Shown here one piece after another: positions 9,347 to 19,589 of a stretch of 64,000 nt of DNA. The notes under the pieces are model-generated. The model searched no databases. It had not been told where the DNA came from and worked only from the letters and a program-made list of their open reading frames with translations. The DNA comes from Candidatus Ichthyocystis sparus (GTDB taxonomy: Bacteria > Pseudomonadota > Gammaproteobacteria > Burkholderiales > 2013Ark19i), in NCBI RefSeq assembly GCF_900078745.1, contig NZ_FKII01000047.1, positions 1 through 64,000 on the forward strand, written 5' to 3'. Each line of letters starts with the position of its first letter. Positions within the stretch are counted from its first letter, which is position 1. The translations under genes and the position numbers were made by a program.

Positions 9347-12300
9347 TTAATGGCTCTGTCTGGAGCTTCTAACAAGTTCTTCAATCTTTTTCAATAAAAG
9401 TACGTACTTTTCATCAAGCTCAATATTGCTTAAAGATGTATATCTAATTGACCTTCTTATGCTATTAAGTCGTGAATGTAAAGCATACATAGTCCTAGTT
9501 GGCAAGCTAGATATTATTTCCAGGTAATTATCTAAAGCCTCTCCACCAGTTAATAACGCAGCAGGTATGCCATAGCTATCGGAAGCTACTAGTACATTAA
9601 CTAATTCATCTTTTGGTATTAAGCTAAGCAATGAGCCATAAGATCTAATTACTTCAGGAAAATTATTTTTTAATGCTACAAATAAACCAGATATACCATC
9701 TGATCGTTTAGATATTACAGTATCTAAAAGCATATTATTAAAGAATTCAGTTAATATATAATTCTTAAATATCAATGTTTTTTCTAATAATTTTGTGAAT
9801 GCCTCTACAGCTCCATGATGTCCTTCTTGCATAGCCATAAACAAACCTGGAATATCATTATCACCACTTTTGCACATTAATAAATCAAATACCATATTAG
9901 CCAATGAGACATCTTCTGTGTATTCTTTCATACTAATAAATATATCCAACAAAAATCCAAAGGCAACTATTGCACCACTATTACCTTCTTGCAAGGCTAT
10001 AAATAATCCATCAATATTTGTGCTACTTCTAGCCTTCAACAATCTAAAGATAATGTTTGCAAGTTCATTATCTGATATAACACTCTTTAGCAATGATAAA
10101 ACTTTATCTAATAATACTGCATAAGCTTTTATAGCACTAACTCTATTATTATTCATCCCTATGAGTAAAGCAGATGTTCCATCACTTCTTTTGGCAAATA
10201 CGATACTTAAAACTAGATCGACAAAATCGTTTGGAGGCATTATATCTCTAATTGTCATTAATTGATTTTCTATAAAGATGGAATATGCGTTAACACAATC
10301 TTCATATCCTTCTTGCATTGCTACAAATAGGGCAGGGTCACCATTAGCATTTTTAGAGATTAACAATATTGGTAGTAGATCAATTTTCTCATCATGAGAA
10401 AGTGCCTGCAAAAAATGATCATATGCCATCAAAGATTGTGAACTATTGTGAGCCATGAAAGCATGAAGGGCAGGTAATCCCTTGCTATCTTTAACACAAA
10501 ATATTTCTTTTCTAACTTCTTTAGGTGCATATACTAGTAACGAACTATATGCAGTAACAGCATTAATGTCACCTTTTCCTAATGATACTAATATGCCAGA
10601 TATACCATCACCGCTTGTAGCCATCAATATGTCTAGCATCATAGAGTTAAACATAGCTTCAGGTATACTGTGCCTTAGGAGCACAAATTTGCTTACTAAC
10701 CCACCAAAAGCAATTACTGCATCAGCCTGACCTTCTTGCAAAGCAATAAACAGACCAGTATCGCCAGTGTCATGTCTAGACATTAATAATTTAAAAATCA
10801 TATTTGCCATATCATTATCATGTATATCTCCTTTCATAACAAGCAATCTATCCATCAATTCAGAAAAAGCAAATACTATGTCAGAATAACCATTGCACAA
10901 AGAAAAAAACAGAACTCCAAAACCTAATCCTCTAGATTCTAAGAGTCTAAAAATCATGCTAGCCATATCATTGCCAGGAATATTACCTTTCATGAGAAGT
11001 AGCCTATCCATCAATGTTCCAAAAGCGCGTACTGTATCAGCATAACCTTCTTGAAAAGCATAAAATAGAACACTCATTCCCTTGTCATCTTTATAAGATA
11101 GCAATCTAAAAATCAGATTAGCTAATTTTTTAGCACCCATAACATCTTTAAGTATAAAAACATTACCCAAAAGATTACCAAAAGCCAAAACAGATCCAGT
11201 ATTATTTTTGGACAAAGCCATAGAAAGAGCAGAACATCCATTTTTAGAATTAGCCAACAAAATATCAAAAATTACCTCAGAAAAACTTTCTATAGGCATT
11301 CTATATCTTAGATTCATTAATCTATGTATTAATAAACTAAAATTATTAATACATTCAGTATGTCCTTGTTGCATAGCTATAAATAAGGCCGGCACACCTT
11401 CAGGTGATTTAGTGTGTACAATATTAGGTAACAAACTTAATTGTTCATCATAAAAAAGTTCCCCCAAAAAATCATTATATAACCTTATAGAGTTACTCTT
11501 ATTTTGTTCCATGACCAACTGAAGCGCAGAAACACCTACAGAGCTTTTAGCAAAAAATATCTCTTTCCTAGTATCATAACTTAAGGTTGAAAAAAATCTG
11601 GATTTTACTATTTCTCTAATATCCAATGAAGCAATATTACTAGACATCATATGATATATCATGCATCCAGAAATCTCATCTTGAGACAGGGTTTCCAAAA
11701 TTGAAAAATTAAAACTTGCGTTTCTTATATCTGAGTATTCAGATATCGCGCATTCATTTTCTATTGGTTGTGCATCATTATTCTCAAAATAATTCTTGTA
11801 AGAACATTTAGTCATAAACATTCTTAAAGAAAATCTGCTTAGATCTATAAATTCCTCAGGGCTCAAAACTTCTACACGTGACACAACATTAGTCGCATTA
11901 GGATCAAAAAAATGAACCACCCACTTATGTACCGATGCTCCTTCTATCTCTTTAATCTTATGCGTAACCCTAAAAGACATTACATGATTGCAACTTTCTA
12001 AGATAAAAAATCTCTGCTCCCAAGAAACTGTAGTAGATGCTATTTTACGCAAAAAATAGCCAAACTTATCGCAAGCTATAATATATCTACCACATGCATT
12101 TTCTATTATATTTTTATAAACTTCTTTGAAATTACCAGGAAGTGTTCTTTTTATTGAACTTTCATCTGAAAACAATTTGCTAACTTTAACTTTTCTGTCA
12201 TTTCTATAACAATTAATGCCATTCAAAGTAAACAATGAAGCAAAATGAGAACAACGGATAATCTCTCCGTCAACTTCAACTTTGCAATTTAAATTTGATA

Positions 12301-12409
12301 CACTTCCAACATTTTTTTTAGATGTGTAAGGCGAGTTCTTTTCATCAGATGGTACTATCTCCATCGTATGTGAAGATAAATGAACATGTGTATTGTAATT
12401 ATAATCCAT
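9347..12409 (-). CDS. I-3: ShET2/EspL-like protease effector with ankyrin-like repeats, 1020 aa
   Basis: The frame is open to an ATG at 12502, but the family N-terminus (M-D-Y-N-Y-N-T-H-V-H) and the conserved leader GCAGAGTAAT place the start at 12409. The extra 31 residues would be translated spacer. With this start the triad is Cys53, His142, Asp169 (F-F-D-P-N-A-T-N). About 14 repeats; relative to I-1 and I-2 the frame jumps in-phase from V-I-S-D-N-E-L-A-N to I-I-F-R-L-L-K-A-R, deleting the repeat that holds D-E-S-P-I-F-T-A-L. Stop is a TAA at 9347. A likely active protease effector by residue conservation. Confidence 0.9.
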   Translation of the reverse strand: MDYNYNTHVHLSSHTMEIVPSDEKNSPYTSKKNVGSVSNLNCKVEVDGEIIRCSHFASLFTLNGINCYRNDRKVKVSKLFSDESSIKRTLPGNFKEVYKNIIENACGRYIIACDKFGYFLRKIASTTVSWEQRFFILESCNHVMSFRVTHKIKEIEGASVHKWVVHFFDPNATNVVSRVEVLSPEEFIDLSRFSLRMFMTKCSYKNYFENNDAQPIENECAISEYSDIRNASFNFSILETLSQDEISGCMIYHMMSSNIASLDIREIVKSRFFSTLSYDTRKEIFFAKSSVGVSALQLVMEQNKSNSIRLYNDFLGELFYDEQLSLLPNIVHTKSPEGVPALFIAMQQGHTECINNFSLLIHRLMNLRYRMPIESFSEVIFDILLANSKNGCSALSMALSKNNTGSVLAFGNLLGNVFILKDVMGAKKLANLIFRLLSYKDDKGMSVLFYAFQEGYADTVRAFGTLMDRLLLMKGNIPGNDMASMIFRLLESRGLGFGVLFFSLCNGYSDIVFAFSELMDRLLVMKGDIHDNDMANMIFKLLMSRHDTGDTGLFIALQEGQADAVIAFGGLVSKFVLLRHSIPEAMFNSMMLDILMATSGDGISGILVSLGKGDINAVTAYSSLLVYAPKEVRKEIFCVKDSKGLPALHAFMAHNSSQSLMAYDHFLQALSHDEKIDLLPILLISKNANGDPALFVAMQEGYEDCVNAYSIFIENQLMTIRDIMPPNDFVDLVLSIVFAKRSDGTSALLIGMNNNRVSAIKAYAVLLDKVLSLLKSVISDNELANIIFRLLKARSSTNIDGLFIALQEGNSGAIVAFGFLLDIFISMKEYTEDVSLANMVFDLLMCKSGDNDIPGLFMAMQEGHHGAVEAFTKLLEKTLIFKNYILTEFFNNMLLDTVISKRSDGISGLFVALKNNFPEVIRSYGSLLSLIPKDELVNVLVASDSYGIPAALLTGGEALDNYLEIISSLPTRTMYALHSRLNSIRRSIRYTSLSNIELDEKYVLLLKKIEELVRSSRQSH

Positions 12410-12484
12410 ATTACTCTGCTTCGTTTTATTATTGGTATTACTACTAGGAATACGCAAATAGAACACCAGGTTACCATCTTTAAC

Positions 12485-12600
12485 ATGGATATACACAGAC
12501 AAAATTGTCTGCTATAACAACTTTTTATACTATGATGGTATGTTATTTAGTATGACTACACACATCAATGTGACATTATTAGCATTTACGTTAATCTTAC
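12485..12600 (-). promoter_or_regulatory. Upstream region of I-3 with inverted repeat and conserved block
   Basis: CAGACAAAATTGTCTG at 12496-12511 is a 7-bp inverted repeat with a 2-base centre. It overlaps the wider hairpin-like AAAATTGT...ACAACTTTTT arrangement also present before I-1. The block CAATGTGACATTATTAGCAT at 12566-12585 is the version shared with I-6 and I-8. Together with the copies elsewhere this defines a candidate regulatory cassette preceding family I genes. Function is inferred from position and recurrence only. Confidence 0.45.
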
Positions 12601-12712
12601 TTTCTTTTATGAAATCATTGAAAATTATAAAACTTAAATTTGTTACATACTTTATACTATCTAAGTGTAAAAATACTCCTTTAATTATCAATTAATATGG
12701 TACCAACTATCT

Positions 12713-15700
12713 TTAATAGTCCCGTTTGGAGATTGTGGCAATCTCTTTAATCTTTTTTAATAAAAATTCGTACTTTACATCAAGATCATTGTTACTTAAA
12801 AGTATATTTCTAATTGACCTTCTTATGCTATTAAGTCGTAAATATAAATCATATATAACCTTAGTAGGCAAGTCAGATATCACCTTGAAATAACTATCCA
12901 AAACCTCTCTACCAGCAAATAATGCAGCAGGCGTGCCAGAAATATCAGGAGCTACCAGTATATTAACTAATTCATCTTTAGGTACCAAGTTAAGAAATGA
13001 CCCATAAGATTTAACTACTTCAGGAAAATTATTTTTTAGTGCCATAAATAATCCAGAAATACCATCTGATCGTCTAGATATTACAGTTTCTAAAAGCATA
13101 TTATTAAAATGTTCACTTGACATACCATCTCTAAATATCATTATTTTTTTTATTAATTCTCTAAAAGCATCCACAGATCCATGGTATCCTTCTTGCATGG
13201 CCATAAATAAACCTGTAATATTAGCATCCCCACTTTTGCACATTAGTAAATCAAATAACTTATCAACCAATGCAATATCTTCTATACATCCTTTCATACA
13301 AATCAATTTATCTAGCAACAAGCCAAAAGCAGTTATTGAATCAGTATTACCTTCTTGCAAAGCTATAAATAATGCATCAACGTTTGTGCTACTAGTTCTA
13401 GCCTTCAATAATTTAAATATCATGTTTACGAGTTTATCACTAGATATGCAATCTTTCATTAATATTAATTTATCAATCAATAAAGCAAAAGCATTAATAG
13501 ATCCGGCATATCCTCTGTATAGAGCTGTAAAAATAGGGCTCTCATCATAAGAAGGTGAGTAGTATGAGATTAATATATAAATAATATCAGCTAATTTATC
13601 ATCTGATATAGTCCCCCTTAGCAATGATAAAACTTTATCCAATAATCTTGAATAAGCTTCTATAGCATTAACTCTATTATTATATACTCCCATAAACAAA
13701 GCAGATATTTCATCACTTCTTTTAGCCAATACAATACCCAAAACTAGATCGGCAAAATCATCAGGAGACATTCTTCCTCTAATCGTCGTCAGTTGATTTT
13801 CAATCAAGACACCATATGCGTCAACACAATTGTTATACCCTTCCTGCATGGCTATAAATAGAGCAGGGTCCCCATCATCATTTTTAGAAATTAGCAGCCT
13901 TGGCAGTAAATCCATTTGCTCATCACAAGAAAGTGCCTGCAAAAAACAATCGTATGCTATTAAAGATTGTGGATTATTGCGAAGCATGAGCGAATAAAGA
14001 GCAGGTAATCCATCAGCACCTTTAATACAAAATATTTCTTTTCTAACTTTTTTAGGTGCATATACTAATAATGAACTATATGCGCCAACAACATCAATGT
14101 TATTTTTCGATAATGGGATAAATATACCAGGTATATTGTCACTTCTAGCGGCCATTAATATATCTAGCATCATGGAGTTAAACATACCTTCAGGTATGCT
14201 ATTCCTTAGGAGCGCAAATCTGCTTAACAACCCACCAAAAGCAATTACTGTATCAGTATGCATTTCTTGCAAAGAAAAAAGTAAACCAGAAGGGCCTTCA
14301 TCAAATTTAGGCATTAATAATTTGAAAACCATGCCTGCCATATCTGTATCAGGTATACATCCTTTCACAACAAGTAATTTATCCAACAATTCAGAAAAAG
14401 CAATTACTGTATCAGTATGACCATCTTTCAAAGCAAAAAATAAACCAGGAACAGAGTGATTATCTTTACAACTCAATAATTTAAAAATTGTATCTGCCAT
14501 ATTAATATCAGGAACATATCCTTTCATAAGAAGCAATTTATCTATTAATATTCCAAAAGCACGTACTGTACCAGAATTACCCTTTTTCAAAGCAAAAGAT
14601 AGACCAGGAACTCCTATGTTATCTCTATAACTTAACAAGCTAGAAATCATGTTAAATAATTTTTCACTACCGATATTGTCTTTAATTACGAAAATTCTAT
14701 TCATAAGATTAGAAAAAGCTAAAATAGAATCAATACTATTTTCAAGTAAAGCCATAGAAAGAGCAGACAATCCATCTTTACGTTTGCCCAGCAAAATATA
14801 AAAGAGTATTCTAGAAAAATTTTCTGTATCAATTCTATATCTTATATTCATTAATCTATCTAGTAATAAACCAAAACTATTAATACATTCAATATGTCCA
14901 TCTTGCATAGCCATAAATAAAGCTGGTACTCCTGCAGATGATTTAGCTCCTATAATTTCAGGTAATAAACTTACCTGCTCATCGCAAGACAGTTCTTCCA
15001 AAAAATTATTATACGACCTCATAGAGTTACTCTTATTTTGTTCCATGGCTAACTGGAGAGCAGAAGCACCTGATGAGATTTTAGCAAGAAATATCTCTCT
15101 TCTAGTATCATCACTTAAAGTTGAAAAATATCTAGATCGTACTACTCCTCTGATGTCAAATGAGCTAATGTTATTAAACATAATATGATATATCATGCAT
15201 CCAGAAATTCCATCTTGGGACAGGGTTTCTAAAGTTGAAAAATCTAAACTTGCATCTCTTGTATCAGAGTACTCATATATTGCGCATTCATTTTCTATTA
15301 ACTCTGATTTAGAACCTTCAAAATAATCTTTATAAGAATATTTATTTATAAACATTCTTAAAGAAAACCTACTTGAATCCATAAATTCTTCATGATTTAA
15401 AACTTCACTTCGTGCTACAACGTTAGTTATGTTAGGATCAAAAAAATGTACCACCCAACTATTTATTAACTCTCCTTTTATTTTCTTAGTTTTATGAACG
15501 ATATTAAAAGACATTACATGATTGCCACTATGTAAAATAAAAAACCTCTGCTCCTTGGGAGTAGTAATAGATGCTATTTTATGCAAAAAATTACCAAATC
15601 TATCGCAGGCTATAATATGTCTACCACATGAATTTTCTATTATATTTTTATGAATTTCTTTAATATTAGCAGGAACTGCTCTTCTTATTGAGTCTTCATC

Positions 15701-15943
15701 TGAAAATAATTCACTAATCTTCACTTTTCTTTTACTTCTATAACAATCCATGCTAGTTAAGGAAAATAATGAAGCCAACTGGTAACAACGAATAACTTCC
15801 CCATCAATTTCTACTTTGCCATTTAAATTTAATAAACTCCCAACGTTTTTTTTAGATATATAAGGAGAATTTTTTTCGTCAGATGGTACTATTTCCATCG
15901 AATGTGAAGATATATGAACATGCATATTGTAATTAAAGTCCAT
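12713..15943 (-). CDS. I-4: ShET2/EspL-like protease effector with ankyrin-like repeats, 1076 aa
   Basis: Full-length member. Cys53 is kept in a slightly changed context (I-R-C-Y-Q-L; the His two residues on is Gln here, also in I-6 and I-9, so that His is not essential). His142 (G-N-H-V-M-S-F) and Asp169 (F-F-D-P-N-I-T-N) are intact. About 15 repeats and a charged C-terminal helix. ATG start, leader AGAAAC. The upstream spacer (15944-16185) holds a variant AT-rich inverted element around 16023-16060. No signal peptide or membrane segment. Confidence 0.92.
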   Translation of the reverse strand: MDFNYNMHVHISSHSMEIVPSDEKNSPYISKKNVGSLLNLNGKVEIDGEVIRCYQLASLFSLTSMDCYRSKRKVKISELFSDEDSIRRAVPANIKEIHKNIIENSCGRHIIACDRFGNFLHKIASITTPKEQRFFILHSGNHVMSFNIVHKTKKIKGELINSWVVHFFDPNITNVVARSEVLNHEEFMDSSRFSLRMFINKYSYKDYFEGSKSELIENECAIYEYSDTRDASLDFSTLETLSQDGISGCMIYHIMFNNISSFDIRGVVRSRYFSTLSDDTRREIFLAKISSGASALQLAMEQNKSNSMRSYNNFLEELSCDEQVSLLPEIIGAKSSAGVPALFMAMQDGHIECINSFGLLLDRLMNIRYRIDTENFSRILFYILLGKRKDGLSALSMALLENSIDSILAFSNLMNRIFVIKDNIGSEKLFNMISSLLSYRDNIGVPGLSFALKKGNSGTVRAFGILIDKLLLMKGYVPDINMADTIFKLLSCKDNHSVPGLFFALKDGHTDTVIAFSELLDKLLVVKGCIPDTDMAGMVFKLLMPKFDEGPSGLLFSLQEMHTDTVIAFGGLLSRFALLRNSIPEGMFNSMMLDILMAARSDNIPGIFIPLSKNNIDVVGAYSSLLVYAPKKVRKEIFCIKGADGLPALYSLMLRNNPQSLIAYDCFLQALSCDEQMDLLPRLLISKNDDGDPALFIAMQEGYNNCVDAYGVLIENQLTTIRGRMSPDDFADLVLGIVLAKRSDEISALFMGVYNNRVNAIEAYSRLLDKVLSLLRGTISDDKLADIIYILISYYSPSYDESPIFTALYRGYAGSINAFALLIDKLILMKDCISSDKLVNMIFKLLKARTSSTNVDALFIALQEGNTDSITAFGLLLDKLICMKGCIEDIALVDKLFDLLMCKSGDANITGLFMAMQEGYHGSVDAFRELIKKIMIFRDGMSSEHFNNMLLETVISRRSDGISGLFMALKNNFPEVVKSYGSFLNLVPKDELVNILVAPDISGTPAALFAGREVLDSYFKVISDLPTKVIYDLYLRLNSIRRSIRNILLSNNDLDVKYEFLLKKIKEIATISKRDY

Positions 15944-16185
15944 GTTTCTATGTTTTATCTGTTATTAGTGCTATGTTTACAGGCAGGAGGACGTTTATAT
16001 TATAATCTTTAATATAAATGTGCGCAAACAAATTTTTTTTGTTTGCTATAACAGTTTGTTAGATCGAGACAATATATTGTTATAGGTATAATTGCACATA
16101 TTAATACGGTATTATTAACTGTTTAAGTCAATCGTAGCATTTGCAAAGTAGAAAACTCAAATCTGTTATTTATGGTATTCAACAG

Positions 16186-19100
16186 CTAGTGATTATGTTT
16201 GGAGCTTGTAGCAAGTTCCTTAAGCCTTCCCAATACAAATTTATACCTTACATCAAGATCAATATTACTTAAAAGTTTATCTCTAATTTCCCTTCTTATA
16301 CTGTTAAGTCGTAAATATAAGTCATACATAACCTTGGTGGATAAATCAGATATTATTGAGAAATAACTATCCAAAGCCTCTTTACCAGCAAATAATGCAG
16401 CAGGCATGCCAGAAATATCAGAAGCTACTAGTATATTAACTAATTCATCTTTAGGTACTAAGTTAAGAAATGGTCCATAAAATTTAACTACTTCAGGAAA
16501 ATTATTTTTTAGTGCCATAAATAACCCAGTCGTACCATCTGATCGTCTAGGTATTACAGTATCTAAAAGCAAATTATTAAAATATTCACTTAACATACTA
16601 TCTCTAAATATCATTATTTTTTTCAGTAATTCTCTAAAGGCACCTACAGCCCCATGGTGTCCCTCTTGCATGGCCATAAACAAACCTGTAATATTATTAT
16701 TACCACTTTTGCACATTAGCAAATCAAATAACATATCAATCAGCGTAATATCCTCTATGTATCCTTTCATACTAATAAATTTATCTAACAACGAGCCAAA
16801 AGCAGTTACTGAATCAGTATTACCTTCTTGCAAAGCTATAAATAATCCATCAATGTTTGTGCTAGTTCTAGCCTTCAACAATTTAAATATCATGCTTACA
16901 AGTTTATCGTGAGATATGCAATCTTTCATTAATATTAATTTATCAACCAATAAAGCAAAAGCACTAATGGAACTAGCATGTCCTTTATATAAGACTGTAA
17001 ATATAGGGCTTTTACCGTAGGAAATTGAGTGATGTGAAATTAATCTATAAATAACATCGGCCAATTTATCATCCGATATAATGCCCTTAAGTAATGATAA
17101 AACTTTATCCAATAATCTCGCATAAGCTTCTATAGCACTAACTCTATTATTATACATCCCAATGAGTAAAGCAGATGTTCCATCACTTCTTTTAGCAGAT
17201 ACAATATCTAAAACTATATCGGCAAAACCATCTGGAGTCATTCTGTCTCTAATTGTTATTAATTGGTTTTCTATCAAGACACCGTATGCATCAATACAAC
17301 CGTTATATCCTTCTTGCATGGCTATGAATAGAGCAGGGTCTCCATTATCACTTTTAGAAATTAATAACCCTGGCAGTAGATCCATTTTCTCATCATGAGA
17401 AAGTGCTTGCAAAAAACAATTATACGCTGTCAAGGACTGTGGGTTATCATAAGATATGAGAGCATGAAGGGCAGGTGATCCCTCAATGTCCTTAATACAA
17501 AATATTTCTTTCCTAACTTCTTTAGGCGCATATAATAACAATGAACTATACGCATCAATGATATCAATATTGTTTTTCATTAATGGTACGAATATACCAG
17601 GTGTACTGTCACTTTTCGTAGCCATTAATATACCTAGCATCATAGAGTTAAACATAGCTTCAGTTATACCGTTCCTTAGTGTTAGAAATTTACTCACTAA
17701 TCCACCAAAAGCAATTACTGCATCAATGTGACCTTCTTGCAAAGCAAAAAATAAACCAGTGTCACCTTCATCAGATTTAGACATTAATAGTTTAAAAATT
17801 AAATTTGCCATTTCAGTATCAGGTATATCTCCTTTCATAATAAACAATTTATCCATCAATTCAGAAAAAGCAAATATCATATCAGAATAACCACTATACA
17901 GAGCAAAAAATAGAACGGTATATCCTGGATCAGATCTAGATTCCAAGAGTCTAAAAATCATACTTACCATATCACTATCGGGTATATCTCCTTTCATGAC
18001 AAGCAACCTATCCATTAACGTTACAAAAGCACGTACTGTATCTGTGTAACCTCTTTTAAAAGCATAAAATAGAGCACAAATTCCTTTGTTATCTTTATAG
18101 CTTAATAATCTAAAAATTAGATTAGATAATTTTCTACTATCCATAATATCTTTAAGCATAAAAGTCTTATCTAAAAGATCACCAAAAGCCAAAACAGCTC
18201 CAGAATTATTTAGGGATAAGGCCATAGAAAGAGCAGATAAATCATTTACATTATTAGCTATTAAAATATTAAAAAGTATTTCAGAAAAATTCTCTATAGG
18301 CATTCTATGTCTTATATCAATTAACCTATTCATCAACAAACCAAAATTATTAATACATTCAATATGTCCATCTTGCATAGCCATAAATAAGGCTGATGCT
18401 CCTTCTGGTGGTTTAGCATGTATGATATCAGGTAACAAACTCAATTGTTCTTCATAAGAAAGTTCTTCCAAAAAATCATTATATGATATTATGAATCCAG
18501 GATTGTTCTGCTCCATAGCCACATAAAGTGCAGAAATACCTACAGAGCTTTTAGCAAAAAATATCTCTCTCCTAACATCACGACTTAACATTGAAAAAGA
18601 TCTAGATTTTACTACTCCTCTAATATCCAATGGGTTAATATTACTAGACATCATATGGTATATCATGCACCCAGAAATCCCATCTTGGGACAGGGTTTCC
18701 AAAGTTGAAAAATCAAAGCTTACGTTTTTTATATCGGAGTATTCATATATTATGCATTCATTTTCTGTTGGACCCAATTTGTTATTCCCAAAATAATCTT
18801 TATAAATATCTTCCGTCATAAACATTCTTAAAGAAAATTTACTTGGGTCTAGAAATTCCTCAGAATTTAAAACTTCACTTCGTGCTATAATATTAGTCCT
18901 ATTAGGATCAAAAAAATGTACCACCCATCTATTTATCGATACTCCTCTTATATCCTTAATTTTGTGCATAATCTTAAAAGACATTGCATGATTGCAACTC
19001 TGTAAAATAAAAAACCTCTGCTCCCCATAAGAGGTGGTAGATGCTATTTTATGCAAAAAACTACCAAACTTATCGCAAGCTATAATATGTCTACCACATG

Positions 19101-19416
19101 AATTTTCTATTATACTTTTATAGATTTCTTTAAAATTACTAGGAATTGCTCTTTTTATTGATTCTTCACCTGAAAACAATTCGCTAACTTTCATCTTTCT
19201 ACTACTTCTATAACAGTCAATGCTATCAAGAATAAATAGTGAGGACAAATGAATACAAGAAATAATTTGCCCGTCAACTTCAAATTTGCCATTTAAATTT
19301 AACAAACTTCCAGCATTTTTTTTACTAGATATATAAGGCAAATTCTTTTTGTCAGACGGCATTACTTCCATCGAATATGATGATATATGAACATGTTTAT
19401 CACAATTAAAGTTCAT
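16186..19416 (-). CDS. I-5: ShET2/EspL-like protease effector with ankyrin-like repeats, 1076 aa
   Basis: Full-length member with one extra Ser near residue 31, so the triad is Cys54, His143, Asp170 (F-F-D-P-N-R-T-N). About 15 repeats. ATG start with the classic family leader AAAGCAAAGTGAC. The spacer upstream (19417-19589, 173 bp) is shorter than others. After ~55 bp it switches to the 3' flank shared by I-6 and I-7, and the usual inverted repeat and conserved block are missing. This copy may therefore depend on read-through from I-6 or be poorly expressed. Confidence 0.92.
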   Translation of the reverse strand: MNFNCDKHVHISSYSMEVMPSDKKNLPYISSKKNAGSLLNLNGKFEVDGQIISCIHLSSLFILDSIDCYRSSRKMKVSELFSGEESIKRAIPSNFKEIYKSIIENSCGRHIIACDKFGSFLHKIASTTSYGEQRFFILQSCNHAMSFKIMHKIKDIRGVSINRWVVHFFDPNRTNIIARSEVLNSEEFLDPSKFSLRMFMTEDIYKDYFGNNKLGPTENECIIYEYSDIKNVSFDFSTLETLSQDGISGCMIYHMMSSNINPLDIRGVVKSRSFSMLSRDVRREIFFAKSSVGISALYVAMEQNNPGFIISYNDFLEELSYEEQLSLLPDIIHAKPPEGASALFMAMQDGHIECINNFGLLMNRLIDIRHRMPIENFSEILFNILIANNVNDLSALSMALSLNNSGAVLAFGDLLDKTFMLKDIMDSRKLSNLIFRLLSYKDNKGICALFYAFKRGYTDTVRAFVTLMDRLLVMKGDIPDSDMVSMIFRLLESRSDPGYTVLFFALYSGYSDMIFAFSELMDKLFIMKGDIPDTEMANLIFKLLMSKSDEGDTGLFFALQEGHIDAVIAFGGLVSKFLTLRNGITEAMFNSMMLGILMATKSDSTPGIFVPLMKNNIDIIDAYSSLLLYAPKEVRKEIFCIKDIEGSPALHALISYDNPQSLTAYNCFLQALSHDEKMDLLPGLLISKSDNGDPALFIAMQEGYNGCIDAYGVLIENQLITIRDRMTPDGFADIVLDIVSAKRSDGTSALLIGMYNNRVSAIEAYARLLDKVLSLLKGIISDDKLADVIYRLISHHSISYGKSPIFTVLYKGHASSISAFALLVDKLILMKDCISHDKLVSMIFKLLKARTSTNIDGLFIALQEGNTDSVTAFGSLLDKFISMKGYIEDITLIDMLFDLLMCKSGNNNITGLFMAMQEGHHGAVGAFRELLKKIMIFRDSMLSEYFNNLLLDTVIPRRSDGTTGLFMALKNNFPEVVKFYGPFLNLVPKDELVNILVASDISGMPAALFAGKEALDSYFSIISDLSTKVMYDLYLRLNSIRREIRDKLLSNIDLDVRYKFVLGRLKELATSSKHNH

Positions 19417-19470
19417 GTCACTTTGCTTTGTTTTATTATTGGCACGGATTCACGGGTAGCACACCACGCT

Positions 19471-19589
19471 ACCATTGTTACAAAAGGTAATTAAAGAAAA
19501 GAGAAACATTAGTTACTAATAACTTATTTATCTTTGCTATAACTCTTTACCCACCCCAACACATGTTTCCATATACTCAATATATAATT
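19471..19589. repeat. Duplicated 3' flank of I-6, copy 1
   Basis: This spacer segment, beginning ACCATTGTTACAAAAGG, is nearly identical to 22314-22430 downstream of I-7 (same order of AAAGAAAAGAGAAACATTAG, CTTATTTATCTTTGCTATAA and CCAACACATGTTTCCATATA). The similarity runs on into the 3' ends of both genes, so it marks a segmental duplication or conversion tract covering the gene end and its flank. Confidence 0.85.

Noticed and set aside
12410..12502. 31-codon N-terminal extension of I-3
   Set aside because: Encoded by the conserved spacer and leader that are non-coding in all sister genes; the family N-terminus starts at 12409.
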